Assembly: GCA_038521775.1 (NCBI GenBank)
Contig: JBCBKN010000079.1
Coordinates: forward strand, 1 to 14,120
Origin: J013 sp038521775
Lineage (GTDB): Bacteria > Pseudomonadota > Alphaproteobacteria > Rhodobacterales > Rhodobacteraceae
DNA: 14,120 nt
Direction of reading: 5' to 3'
This document shows, piece by piece, positions 1 through 6,401 of the stretch. Position numbers and translations under genes: made by a program. Within the stretch, counting starts at the first letter, position 1. Each line of letters begins with the position of its first letter. The notes beneath the pieces were generated by a model, which ran no database searches, was not told the DNA's origin, and saw only the letters and a list, made by a program, of their open reading frames with translations.

Positions 1-124
1 AGCCCCCTTGGCCCGCGACGGCCGCCGGATGCGGCCGCGGCACAGCGGCGCGGGATTCGGGCGCGGTTCGCAGCGGCGCGGGCAGGATCTGGCGTTTCAG
101 CGCCTGTGGCAGCGGCGCACCCCG
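1..124. other. Window-edge stretch with no supported gene
   Basis: This stretch lies downstream of the stop codon of the minus-strand regulator. On the minus strand, the frame that continues past that stop stays open to the window edge and its composition looks mildly coding-like (PLPQALKRQILPAPLR and onward). It has no ATG, GTG or TTG in a convincing position and no Shine-Dalgarno. The plus-strand frames are also open but rich in Arg and Gly, as expected of non-coding GC-rich DNA. A 5-bp GC stem (100-104 with 114-118) is present but no T-tract follows it in the regulator's direction, so it is not a standard terminator. Confidence 0.4.
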
Positions 125-976
125 TCAGGAGAGGTCGCGCGCCAGCCTGTCCAGCCAGTCGGCCGCCGCGCGGTCCCCGATGCTGGCCGACCGGACCAGC
201 CAGTCGAAATGCTCGGTCAATGAGCGGATGCGGCTGCGCTCGCGAAAGGCCAGATAGAAACGACCCACATAAAGCGCGCCCACCAAGGGCCCAAAAAGGG
301 TGACGGGCGCGCTGTAGACCTTGCGGGCGTCAAAGAAGGAGAGCCGCAGCCGCGGGTAATGCGCATCGGCCGCCTCGGCCAGAGCATCGAGCTGTGCGCG
401 CCGCGCGGTCTGGCCGAGACCCCGGTAATAGCCCGAGCCCTCGGCAAAGGCGGTCATCTCCTGCAGGGGCAGGGCAATCTCGAAATCGGAGGCGCTTTGG
501 GCAAAGAAATCTGCGCCCAGACCGTCATTCCACCCGGCCTCAGGCGGGGCCTCGGCGCCGAATTCCCAGAGCCGCACCGTCTGGGTCTTGAGCATCTCCG
601 GCAGGGTTGCGGGGACATGGCGGATCTTGTAGCCCGCCGCCTCGCGGTGCCAGTCGCGGATCTGCTGGGTGGCCGCACTGCGCTCGGCCGCGCTCATGTG
701 AATGGCCGCGGCCAGAAGATCGCCGGGCCGTTCGGGCCGGTCGGTGAGCCCCAGGAGCCAATCGGCGCTGACGCCAAGCGCCTGGGCCGCGTCGGCGGCA
801 AGCTGGGCGTTGGGCATGCGCACCGCATCCTCGGCCAGCAGCTGCGCGATGGTCGACCGGTCCACCCCGGCCGCCCGCGCCAGCGCGCTGCGCGACAGGG
901 ATTTCCGCGCCATCGCCTCCAGGATGCGGCTGCGCAACAGGGCGGATCGATCACGCTTGTTGGGTTTCTCCATCAT
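125..976 (-). CDS. XRE-family helix-turn-helix transcriptional regulator
   Basis: This is a 283-residue cytoplasmic DNA-binding protein. A helix-turn-helix of the Cro/CI type spans about residues 22-75: LSRSALARAAGVDRSTIAQL forms the two core helices, and the domain ends in GVSADWLLGL, a common close of XRE domains. The remaining roughly 200 residues form a separate domain I do not recognise. It contains hydrophobic and aromatic runs such as VTLFGPLVGALYVGRFYLAF and could be an effector-binding or dimerisation region. The gene is transcribed away from the DUF2061-like gene and shares its upstream region, so autoregulation and control of that neighbour are plausible. Two adjacent ATGs (976 and 973) could start it; neither has a clear Shine-Dalgarno. 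Whether it controls the catabolic block further right cannot be told from sequence. Confidence 0.88.
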   Translation of the reverse strand: MMEKPNKRDRSALLRSRILEAMARKSLSRSALARAAGVDRSTIAQLLAEDAVRMPNAQLAADAAQALGVSADWLLGLTDRPERPGDLLAAAIHMSAAERSAATQQIRDWHREAAGYKIRHVPATLPEMLKTQTVRLWEFGAEAPPEAGWNDGLGADFFAQSASDFEIALPLQEMTAFAEGSGYYRGLGQTARRAQLDALAEAADAHYPRLRLSFFDARKVYSAPVTLFGPLVGALYVGRFYLAFRERSRIRSLTEHFDWLVRSASIGDRAAADWLDRLARDLS

Positions 977-1082
977 TGCTGAGTTAAGTCACCATCTGCG
1001 AGGAAATGTCCACAAAATTCAGAATTCCCGCGAGGTGGTGCGGTTTGCTAGCGAAGGGCGGGCGCAAACCAAGGAGCACAGC
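977..1082. promoter_or_regulatory. Divergent intergenic promoter region
   Basis: These 106 bases separate two divergently transcribed genes and must hold both promoters or leaders. The part from about 1001 to 1027 is distinctly AT-rich for this genome. On the minus strand, TGGACA (1012 to 1007) resembles a -35 box, and TTAACT (987 to 982) is a poor -10 candidate at 19-bp spacing. A six-base direct repeat, GCGAGG, occurs at 998-1003 and 1030-1035, 32 bp apart (about three helical turns). An inverted repeat at 1042-1070 is listed separately. The promoter assignment is inference from geometry; the boxes are weak matches. Confidence 0.45.
1042..1070. repeat. Inverted repeat abutting the RBS (operator or leader hairpin)
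   Basis: GGTTTGC at 1042-1048 is exactly complementary to GCAAACC at 1064-1070, with a 15-nt spacer. The right arm ends immediately before the AAGGAG ribosome binding site (1071-1076) of the small membrane protein gene. It could be a binding site for the divergent XRE regulator or an mRNA stem next to the Shine-Dalgarno. The repeat itself is plainly visible; the function is inference. Confidence 0.5.
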
Positions 1083-1328
1083 ATGGAGACCACCCCCCGC
1101 ATTCTGGCCAAGGCCGTCACCTGGCAGGTCTCGGGCTTTGTTGCGATGACCATCATTGGACTTGCCGTGACCGGGACGCTGGAAGCCGGCGGCACAATCG
1201 CCCTGATCTCGATGCTGAGCGGCTTTGTGTCCTATTGCCTGCATGAGCGGATCTGGGCCCGGGTGGCCTGGGGCCGCGCGGTCGCGCAGCGGCCGCTGCG
1301 GGAGGTCGAGACCCGCCAAACCGCTTAG
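1083..1328 (+). CDS. DUF2061-like small membrane protein
   Basis: This 81-residue protein matches the pattern of the DUF2061 family as I know it: an N-terminal RxLAKAVTWQ segment, a first hydrophobic helix (about residues 14-32), a short polar turn (GTLEAGG), a second hydrophobic helix (about 37-54) and then a YxLHERIWARVAWG motif. Two membrane helices with a basic C-terminal tail suggest an inner-membrane protein. Its biochemical role is unknown in the family. The start is secure: AAGGAG (1071-1076) sits 6 nt before the ATG. It is divergent from the XRE regulator and stands 68 bp before hyuB. It may be monocistronic or may lead weakly into the operon. Confidence 0.85.
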   Translation: METTPRILAKAVTWQVSGFVAMTIIGLAVTGTLEAGGTIALISMLSGFVSYCLHERIWARVAWGRAVAQRPLREVETRQTA

Positions 1329-1396
1329 GTTTTGCGTTTCGCACGGCCTTTTTTCACTCTACGCTCGCCCTGCCGGCAAAAAAGAGGGGGAGCGGT
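1329..1396 (+). promoter_or_regulatory. Intergenic leader of the hyuB operon, with weak terminator-like T-tract
   Basis: The region contains a small stem, TGCG-TTT-CGCA (1333-1343), followed five bases later by six Ts (1349-1354). This resembles a minimal intrinsic terminator for the preceding gene, though a 4-bp stem is too weak to be convincing. Further right, TGCCGGCA (1371-1378) is palindromic and runs into six As (1378-1383). The purine-rich GAGGGGGAG (1384-1392) lies just before the hyuB ATG and serves as its Shine-Dalgarno, which fixes that start. A promoter for the operon is expected here or upstream, but no clear -35/-10 pair is visible. Confidence 0.4.
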
Positions 1397-3145
1397 ATGA
1401 GCACTGACGTCGATCCGATCACGCTGAGCGTGGTGCGCGGGGTGCTGGAGACCACGCAGCGCGAGATGACCGTGAGCCTGGAGAAAACCGCCCGCTCCTC
1501 GGTCTTCAACCTTGCGCATGATTACTCCACCGCGCTCTTCAACCATGTGCCGGAGATGATCCTGCAGGGCCAGGACATCCCCATCCATCTGGGCTCGCTG
1601 ATCCCGGCGATGAAGGCGGTGTGGAGTTTCTTTGAGGGCGATGTGCAGGAGGGCGATCTGATCCTGCACAACGACCCTGATTATGCCGGCTCGCACATCA
1701 TTGACACCTGCATGTATTACCCGGTCTTCTATAAGGGCGAGCTGGTCTTCTGGACCGTTTGCAAGGGGCATCTGACCGATATCGGCGGGCCGGTGCCGGC
1801 CGGCTACAACCCCGATGCCAAGGAGATCTTTGCCGAAGGCCTGCGCATCCCGCCCATCAAGATCTGGGACAAGGGCGTGCCGCGCCATGACATTCTGAAC
1901 ATGATCCTCACCAATATGCGCGCGCGGCGCGACCAGGAGGGGGATTTCAACGCGCTGATCGGGGCCTGCCAGGTGGGGGCGCGGAACCTTACGGCCCTTC
2001 TCGACAAATACGGGGTGGAGGAGGTGCGCGCCTGCATCGACCGGCTGATGGAGATGGCCGACACCCATATGCGCGGCCTCATCGCCGAGGTGCCGGATGG
2101 GCGGTATTCCGGCACCGCGATCCTGGAGGATGCCGGCCACGGATTTGGCGATTTCGAGATCACCGCCAATGTCACCATCACCGGCGAAACCTGCCATATC
2201 GCGATCGAAAGCCCGCCGCAGATCCCCTATTTCATCAATTCCTATGAGGGGAACAGCTATTCGGGCGTCTATCTGGGGCTAATGATGTTTGCCCAGCTGC
2301 CGCCCCCCTATAATGAGGGGCTTTACCGCTGTGTGAGCGTCGATATGGGCCCCAAGGGCACGCTCTGCAACGCCGCCTCGCCCGCGCCCCATGCCAATTG
2401 CACCACCACGCCGATGGAGACGCTGACCGATGCAGTGCGGCTGGCCTTTGAGAAGGCGGCCCCCGAAAAGGTCGCGGCGAGCTGGGGCCATGCCAATGGC
2501 TGCACCATCTCGGGCTGGGATGCGCGGCATAACGAGGAATACGTGACCATGGTGCTGGCCACCATCATCTCGGGCGCGGGGGCCACCCCCTCGCAGGATG
2601 GCTGGCATGCGGTGGGGCCGGAATGCTGCTTCGGGGCGCTCACCTCGGGCGATATCGAGCTTTTGGAGCATGCCTATCCGATCATCATCCATGGCTATTC
2701 GCTGATGACCGACAGCGGCGGCGCCGGCAAGTTCCGCGGCGGCTCGGGCACGCGCTGGGAGGTCGAGCCGCTCAATGGCGAGATGACCTATGTGACCTTC
2801 GGCGAGGGGCGGCGGATCCCCGCCATGGGCGCCTCGGGCGCGGTCTCGCAGATGGTCGAGCCCAAGGTGGGCAAGCTGGAGATCACCCGCAACGGTGCGA
2901 CCGAGGTGATCAAGGACAATGTCATCGAGACCATCCATCCCGGTCAGCGCGCGGCCAATATGAACCCCGGCGGGGGTGGCTTTGGCGACCCGTTCGAGCG
3001 TGACCCCGCCAAGGTGGCCTGGGATGTGAAGAACGGTCTGGTCAGCATCGACGGCGCGCGGGCCGATTACGGCGTGGTCTTTGCCGATGCCGCGACGCTG
3101 ACCGTCGATGAGGCCGCGACCGCCGCGGAAAGGGCCCGGGCATGA
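1397..3145 (+). CDS. hyuB: Hydantoinase B / oxoprolinase-family subunit (HyuB-like)
   Basis: This 582-residue protein has the usual length of HyuB subunits. Members pair with HyuA subunits to catalyse ATP-dependent ring opening of hydantoins, 5-oxoproline or caprolactam, or ATP-dependent carboxylation of ketones. Visible family motifs are DPITLSVVRG near the N-terminus, IPIHLGSLIPAM (about 61-72), HNDPDYAGSHIIDT (91-104, with D93, H100 and D103 as probable metal-site residues), CKGHLTDIGG (122-131, with H125 and D128), EGLRIPPIKI (147-156) and a Gly-rich C-terminal NPGGGGFGDP. No signal peptide is seen, so it is cytoplasmic. A good Shine-Dalgarno precedes the ATG. Its last four bases overlap the hyuA start (ATGA), so the two subunits are translationally coupled. 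Gene order is B then A. The substrate cannot be assigned from sequence. Confidence 0.93.
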   Translation: MSTDVDPITLSVVRGVLETTQREMTVSLEKTARSSVFNLAHDYSTALFNHVPEMILQGQDIPIHLGSLIPAMKAVWSFFEGDVQEGDLILHNDPDYAGSHIIDTCMYYPVFYKGELVFWTVCKGHLTDIGGPVPAGYNPDAKEIFAEGLRIPPIKIWDKGVPRHDILNMILTNMRARRDQEGDFNALIGACQVGARNLTALLDKYGVEEVRACIDRLMEMADTHMRGLIAEVPDGRYSGTAILEDAGHGFGDFEITANVTITGETCHIAIESPPQIPYFINSYEGNSYSGVYLGLMMFAQLPPPYNEGLYRCVSVDMGPKGTLCNAASPAPHANCTTTPMETLTDAVRLAFEKAAPEKVAASWGHANGCTISGWDARHNEEYVTMVLATIISGAGATPSQDGWHAVGPECCFGALTSGDIELLEHAYPIIIHGYSLMTDSGGAGKFRGGSGTRWEVEPLNGEMTYVTFGEGRRIPAMGASGAVSQMVEPKVGKLEITRNGATEVIKDNVIETIHPGQRAANMNPGGGGFGDPFERDPAKVAWDVKNGLVSIDGARADYGVVFADAATLTVDEAATAAERARA

Positions 3146-5220
3146 GCAGATATCGTTTGGGCATCGATGCCGGCGGCACCTTCACCGATTTCGTGCTGGC
3201 CGAGGCGGGGCGCGATGTGCGGCTTTTCAAGGCGCTGTCCACCCCCGGTGACCCCACCCAGGCCATCAAGGACGGGCTGGCGCAGATCGCCCAGGCCACC
3301 GGCGAGACGCCCGAGGCCATCGTTTCGGGCGCCGATCTTTGCATCAACGGCACCACCGTGGCGCTGAATGCGCTGATCCAGCACAAGGGCGCGAAGACCG
3401 GGCTGATCTGCACCAAGGGCCATGAGGACAGTCTGGAGATCCGGCTGGGCCATAAGGAAGACGGCTATCGCTATGATGCCGACTACCCGCCCGCGGTGAT
3501 GCTGGTGCCGCGCTATCTGCGCCGGGGCGTGGCCGAGCGGGTGATCTCGGACGGCTCGGTGCACACGCCCTTGGCCGAGGATGATGTGCGCGCCGCCTGC
3601 CAGGCCTTTCTCGATGAGGGCGTGACCTCGGTGGTGGTGTCCTTCGTGTGGTCGGTGCTGAACCCCGCGCATGAGCGGCGCGCCGCCGAGATCGTGCGCG
3701 AAATGATGCCGGGCGCGCTGCTCACCGTGGGCTCGGAGCTTTACCCGCAGGTGCGCGAATACACCCGCACCTCCACCGCCGTGGTCAATGCCTATCTCGG
3801 CCCCACCCTGCGCGGCTATGTCGATGCGGTGGACGGGTATTTCCGTGCCCTCGGCGCGGCCCAGCCGGTGCGCTATTTCCAATCGAACGGAGGGCTCGCC
3901 ATTGGCGATGTGCTGTCGGACCGCTCGGTCTATGCGATCAATTCCGGCCCTGCCTCGGCGCCCCAGGCCGGGCTGCATGTCGCCGAACCCTTTGGCTGGA
4001 CCAATATCATCACCGTCGATATGGGCGGCACCTCGTTTGACATCACGCTGACCAAGAACGGCGTGACGAATGTGGCCAAGAATATCGACTTTCTGCGCTA
4101 CCGGCTGGGCGTGCCGATGATCCAGGTCGAAACGTTGGGCGCGGGCGGCGGTTCCATCGGCTGGATCGACGCGATGGGGCTGATGCAGATGGGCCCGCAA
4201 AGCGCGGGTGCCGATCCGGGCCCGGCCTGTTACGGGCAGGGGGGCACGCAGCCCACCGTCTCGGACGCCAATCTGGTGTTGGGGTATCTCAACCCCGAAG
4301 GGCTGGTGGGCGGGCGCCTGCCGCTCTCGGTCGAAAAGGCCCGGGCGGCGATCGACACCCATCTGGCCGAACCCTTGGGGATTTCGGTCGAACGCGCCGC
4401 CCATGGCATGTTCACGATCGTGAACAACAACATGGTCAACGGCATCCGCCGGGTTTCGGTCGAGCGCGGCGACGATCCGCGCGATTTCGTGCTGGTGGGC
4501 GCGGGCGGGGCCACGGCGGCGCATATCTGCGCACTGGCCGAGGAGATGGGCATCGAGACCATCCTCATCCCCAAGCTTGCCTCGGGGCTTTGCGCCTTCG
4601 GGCAGATCATCTCGGATGTGAAATACAACTACATGGCGCCCTTTCCGGCCCGCATCGAGGGCGCGGAGGTGGCCGCGCGGCTGGCCGAGACCTTTGCCGA
4701 GATCGAGGCGCGGGGCAGTGCCGATCTGGAGGCCGACGGGTTTGCCCGCGACCGCATCGCCATCAAGCGCACGCTCGACATGCGCTATGTCGGCCAGGTG
4801 CATGAATGCACGGTGGAAATCCCCGATGGACCGATCACGCCCGACAGCCTGCCGGCAATCCGCGAGGCGTTCCACACCCGCCACAAGGAGCTTTACACGT
4901 ATAACGAGCCGCACAACCCGGTCGAGGCGGTCAACATCGAAAGCGCGCTTTTCGGGCTGATCGAAAAGCCCGCCCGGGCCGATCTGGCGCCGGGCAAGGG
5001 CGCGGAGAGCGCCACCAAGGGCTTTCGGTACATCGTGCTCAAGGCCGATGGTGTCGAGACGGCCGCCTCGATCTATGACGGATCGCGGCTGGGTGCGGGC
5101 GATCAGGTCAAGGGCCCTGCGATCATTGAGGAGGAGACCACGACCATCCTCGTTCAACGCGGCTGGGTCGCCGATCTGCACGCCACAGGGGTTTATCTGA
5201 TCACACGGAAGGGGGCGTGA
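3142..5220 (+). CDS. hyuA: Hydantoinase A / oxoprolinase-family ATP-binding subunit (HyuA-like)
   Basis: This 692-residue subunit belongs to the ASKHA-fold HyuA family, which uses ATP to activate the substrate for the HyuB partner. The N-terminal GIDAGGTFTDFVLA (7-20) is the first phosphate-binding loop. INGTTVALNALIQHKGAKTG (68-87) is a family signature. FQSNGG (246-251) and NSGPASAP (267-274) follow, then a second phosphate motif, VDMGGTSFDI (292-301). GAGGGSIGWID (333-343) and AGADPGPACYGQGGTQPTVSDANLVLG (355-381, quoted as two parts: AGADPGPACYGQGG and TQPTVSDANLVLG) complete the core. The segment LEIRLGHKEDGYRYDADYPP (98-117) differs from the EIGR-type stretch common in N-methylhydantoinases and may mark a subclade. 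The start overlaps hyuB by four bases, and the stop overlaps the cupin start by one base. Confidence 0.93.
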   Translation: MSRYRLGIDAGGTFTDFVLAEAGRDVRLFKALSTPGDPTQAIKDGLAQIAQATGETPEAIVSGADLCINGTTVALNALIQHKGAKTGLICTKGHEDSLEIRLGHKEDGYRYDADYPPAVMLVPRYLRRGVAERVISDGSVHTPLAEDDVRAACQAFLDEGVTSVVVSFVWSVLNPAHERRAAEIVREMMPGALLTVGSELYPQVREYTRTSTAVVNAYLGPTLRGYVDAVDGYFRALGAAQPVRYFQSNGGLAIGDVLSDRSVYAINSGPASAPQAGLHVAEPFGWTNIITVDMGGTSFDITLTKNGVTNVAKNIDFLRYRLGVPMIQVETLGAGGGSIGWIDAMGLMQMGPQSAGADPGPACYGQGGTQPTVSDANLVLGYLNPEGLVGGRLPLSVEKARAAIDTHLAEPLGISVERAAHGMFTIVNNNMVNGIRRVSVERGDDPRDFVLVGAGGATAAHICALAEEMGIETILIPKLASGLCAFGQIISDVKYNYMAPFPARIEGAEVAARLAETFAEIEARGSADLEADGFARDRIAIKRTLDMRYVGQVHECTVEIPDGPITPDSLPAIREAFHTRHKELYTYNEPHNPVEAVNIESALFGLIEKPARADLAPGKGAESATKGFRYIVLKADGVETAASIYDGSRLGAGDQVKGPAIIEEETTTILVQRGWVADLHATGVYLITRKGA

Positions 5221-5513
5221 TGAGCGACAAGCCAGGGCAGGCGATTGCGACCCTGCAAGCCGAGACGGACCGGGTGATCGTGACCGAATGGCGCTTTCCG
5301 CCCGGTACCGCGACGGGGCATCACGTGCATGCCTATGATTACATTGTGGTGCCGATGATCGGCGGGGCGCTGACCATCGCCGAGGATGACGGCACGCGGC
5401 ATCAAAAGACCATCGTGACCGGGCAATCCTATACCGGGCCCAAGGGCGTGTCGCATGATGTGATCAACGAAACCGCGGCCGAGATCGTCTTTGTCGAGGT
5501 TGAGCTGAAGTGA
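5220..5513 (+). CDS. Small single-domain cupin
   Basis: This 97-residue protein is a single beta-barrel cupin. The first cupin motif is PGTATGHHVHAYDYIVVPMI (28-47), giving likely metal ligands H35 and H37, with Asp40 standing where Glu is usual. The second is GQSYTGPKGVSHDVIN (68-83), with H79. A mononuclear metal site is therefore plausible with an altered acidic ligand. Such small cupins in catabolic operons may be isomerases, epimerases, dioxygenase-like enzymes or ligand sensors; the sequence does not decide. I chose ATG at 5220, giving a TGATG overlap with hyuA; an in-frame GTG at 5217 would add one residue. The end overlaps the SDR start by four bases. Confidence 0.85.
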   Translation: MSDKPGQAIATLQAETDRVIVTEWRFPPGTATGHHVHAYDYIVVPMIGGALTIAEDDGTRHQKTIVTGQSYTGPKGVSHDVINETAAEIVFVEVELK

Positions 5514-6259
5514 GCCGGTTTTCGCTGGCGGGCCGCACGGCGCTGGTCACCGGGGCAAGCCGTGGCATCGGGCGCGCGCTGGCCGAGGCGCTGGCCGAAG
5601 CGGGGGCGTCGGTGATCCTGACCGCGCGGTCGGCCGAGGCGCTGGAGGCGGCGGCCGGCGCCATCCGTGCCAAGCGGGGGCAGGCCGAGACCCTGCCGGG
5701 CGACATCACCGACCGGGCGTTCCTGGCCGATGCCCTGGCCGGGCGCTGCCCCGACATCCTGATCAACAATGCCGGGATGGAGGAGATCCGCCCCTCGCTT
5801 GAGCTCGACGAGGCGCTGTGGGACCGGATCCTCGACACCAATCTCAAGTCCGCCTTCTTCACCGCCCAGAGCGTCGCGCGCGGGCTGGCGGGGGCGGGCA
5901 AGCCCGGGGCGATCCTCAACATCTGCTCGCTCACATCGGTCTTCGGCGTGCCCACCGCGGTGCCCTACACGGCCTCGAAAACCGGGCTTCTGGGCGTGAC
6001 CCGCGCGCTGTCGGCCGAATGGGCGCCCCTGGGCATCCGGGTGAACGCGCTCGGCCCGGGCTATTTTCGCACCGAGCTCACGGAGGTCTTCTATCAGGAC
6101 GCCGCCTGGGCCGAGGCGATGCTTGCCAAGATCCCGCAAGGGCGGTTCGGCGCGCTGGAAGATCTCGTCGGCGCGGCGATCTTCCTCAGCTCGGACGCGG
6201 CGGCATACATCACCGGCCAGATGCTGATGATCGATGGGGGCACCACGGCGGCCCTCTGA
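5510..6259 (+). CDS. Short-chain dehydrogenase/reductase (classical SDR)
   Basis: This 249-residue protein has the length and all marks of a classical SDR oxidoreductase. The nucleotide-binding loop is TGASRGIG (14-21). Asn111 and the NNAG motif (86-89) are present, as is the catalytic set Ser140, Tyr153 and Lys157 with exact S-x12-Y-x3-K spacing. The C-terminal YITGQMLMIDGGTTAAL is typical. The second beta strand ends in TAR rather than an Asp, and Arg18 lies in the glycine loop; both lean towards NADP(H), though this is inference. It resembles the gluconate 5-dehydrogenase / 3-oxoacyl reductase branch. Substrate is presumably a hydroxy- or keto-intermediate of the pathway. It starts with GTG in a GTGA overlap with the cupin stop. 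It is the last gene of the first module. Confidence 0.9.
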   Translation: MSRFSLAGRTALVTGASRGIGRALAEALAEAGASVILTARSAEALEAAAGAIRAKRGQAETLPGDITDRAFLADALAGRCPDILINNAGMEEIRPSLELDEALWDRILDTNLKSAFFTAQSVARGLAGAGKPGAILNICSLTSVFGVPTAVPYTASKTGLLGVTRALSAEWAPLGIRVNALGPGYFRTELTEVFYQDAAWAEAMLAKIPQGRFGALEDLVGAAIFLSSDAAAYITGQMLMIDGGTTAAL

Positions 6260-6283
6260 CGCCCATTTCCTGCCCGTGCCTTG

Positions 6284-6313
6284 CGCAGGGCCTGCGGCGA
6301 TGCCGCGCGCAGG
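6284..6313. repeat. Clustered inverted repeats between the two modules
   Basis: CGCAGG (6284-6289), CCTGCG (6291-6296) and a second CGCAGG (6308-6313) allow alternative pairings. The first two make a perfect 6+1+6 inverted repeat. The last two flank an inner GCGGC-gat-GCCGC stem (6294-6306). No run of Ts follows, so this is not a canonical intrinsic terminator of the SDR gene. It could be an operator or an mRNA structure that separates expression of the two modules. Repeats are seen directly; the role is inferred. Confidence 0.45.
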
Positions 6314-6324
6314 GGCAACCTGGC

Positions 6325-6361
6325 TTGACAAGTGGCGCATCAGCGCATGCTCTGTGCACAG
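6325..6361 (+). promoter_or_regulatory. Candidate internal promoter/operator before the ABC importer genes
   Basis: An exact TTGACA (6325-6330) lies 71 bp before the ATPase gene start. No good -10 box follows: CATGCT (6346-6351, 15-bp spacing) and TGCTCT (6348-6353, 17-bp spacing) are both weak. A perfect 10-bp palindrome, CTGTGCACAG (6352-6361), sits where a repressor would block transcription start. This 142-bp gap is the only sizeable break in the nine-gene block, which supports a separate promoter here. Confidence 0.4.
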
Positions 6362-6401
6362 CCGCCCACAGCGCGGCAGGGGAAAAAGAGGGACGAGAGG
6401 G

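Noticed and set aside
100..118. GC stem downstream of the regulator as its terminator
   Set aside because: Five base pairs with a 9-nt loop and no T-tract on the regulator's strand; such stems are common by chance at this GC content.
8..223. A 71-residue plus-strand open frame at the left edge
   Set aside because: It overlaps the end of the regulator on the other strand, has no ribosome binding site and an Arg/Gly-heavy composition.
1001..1020. Possible regulator palindrome GAAATGTCCACAAAATTC
   Set aside because: Comparing it with its reverse complement gives only about five of nine matching positions per half, too few to claim symmetry.
1333..1354. Stem TGCG-TTT-CGCA with six Ts as an intrinsic terminator
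   Set aside because: The stem is only 4 bp and is separated from the T-tract by five bases, so it was recorded as a weak hint within the leader and not as a terminator.
3067..5181. A 704-residue antisense open frame opposite hyuA
   Set aside because: It is a shadow of the real gene: high GC3 removes stops on the opposite strand. Its His/Arg/Gly/Asp-rich translation has no recognisable domain, while the plus strand carries full HyuA motifs.
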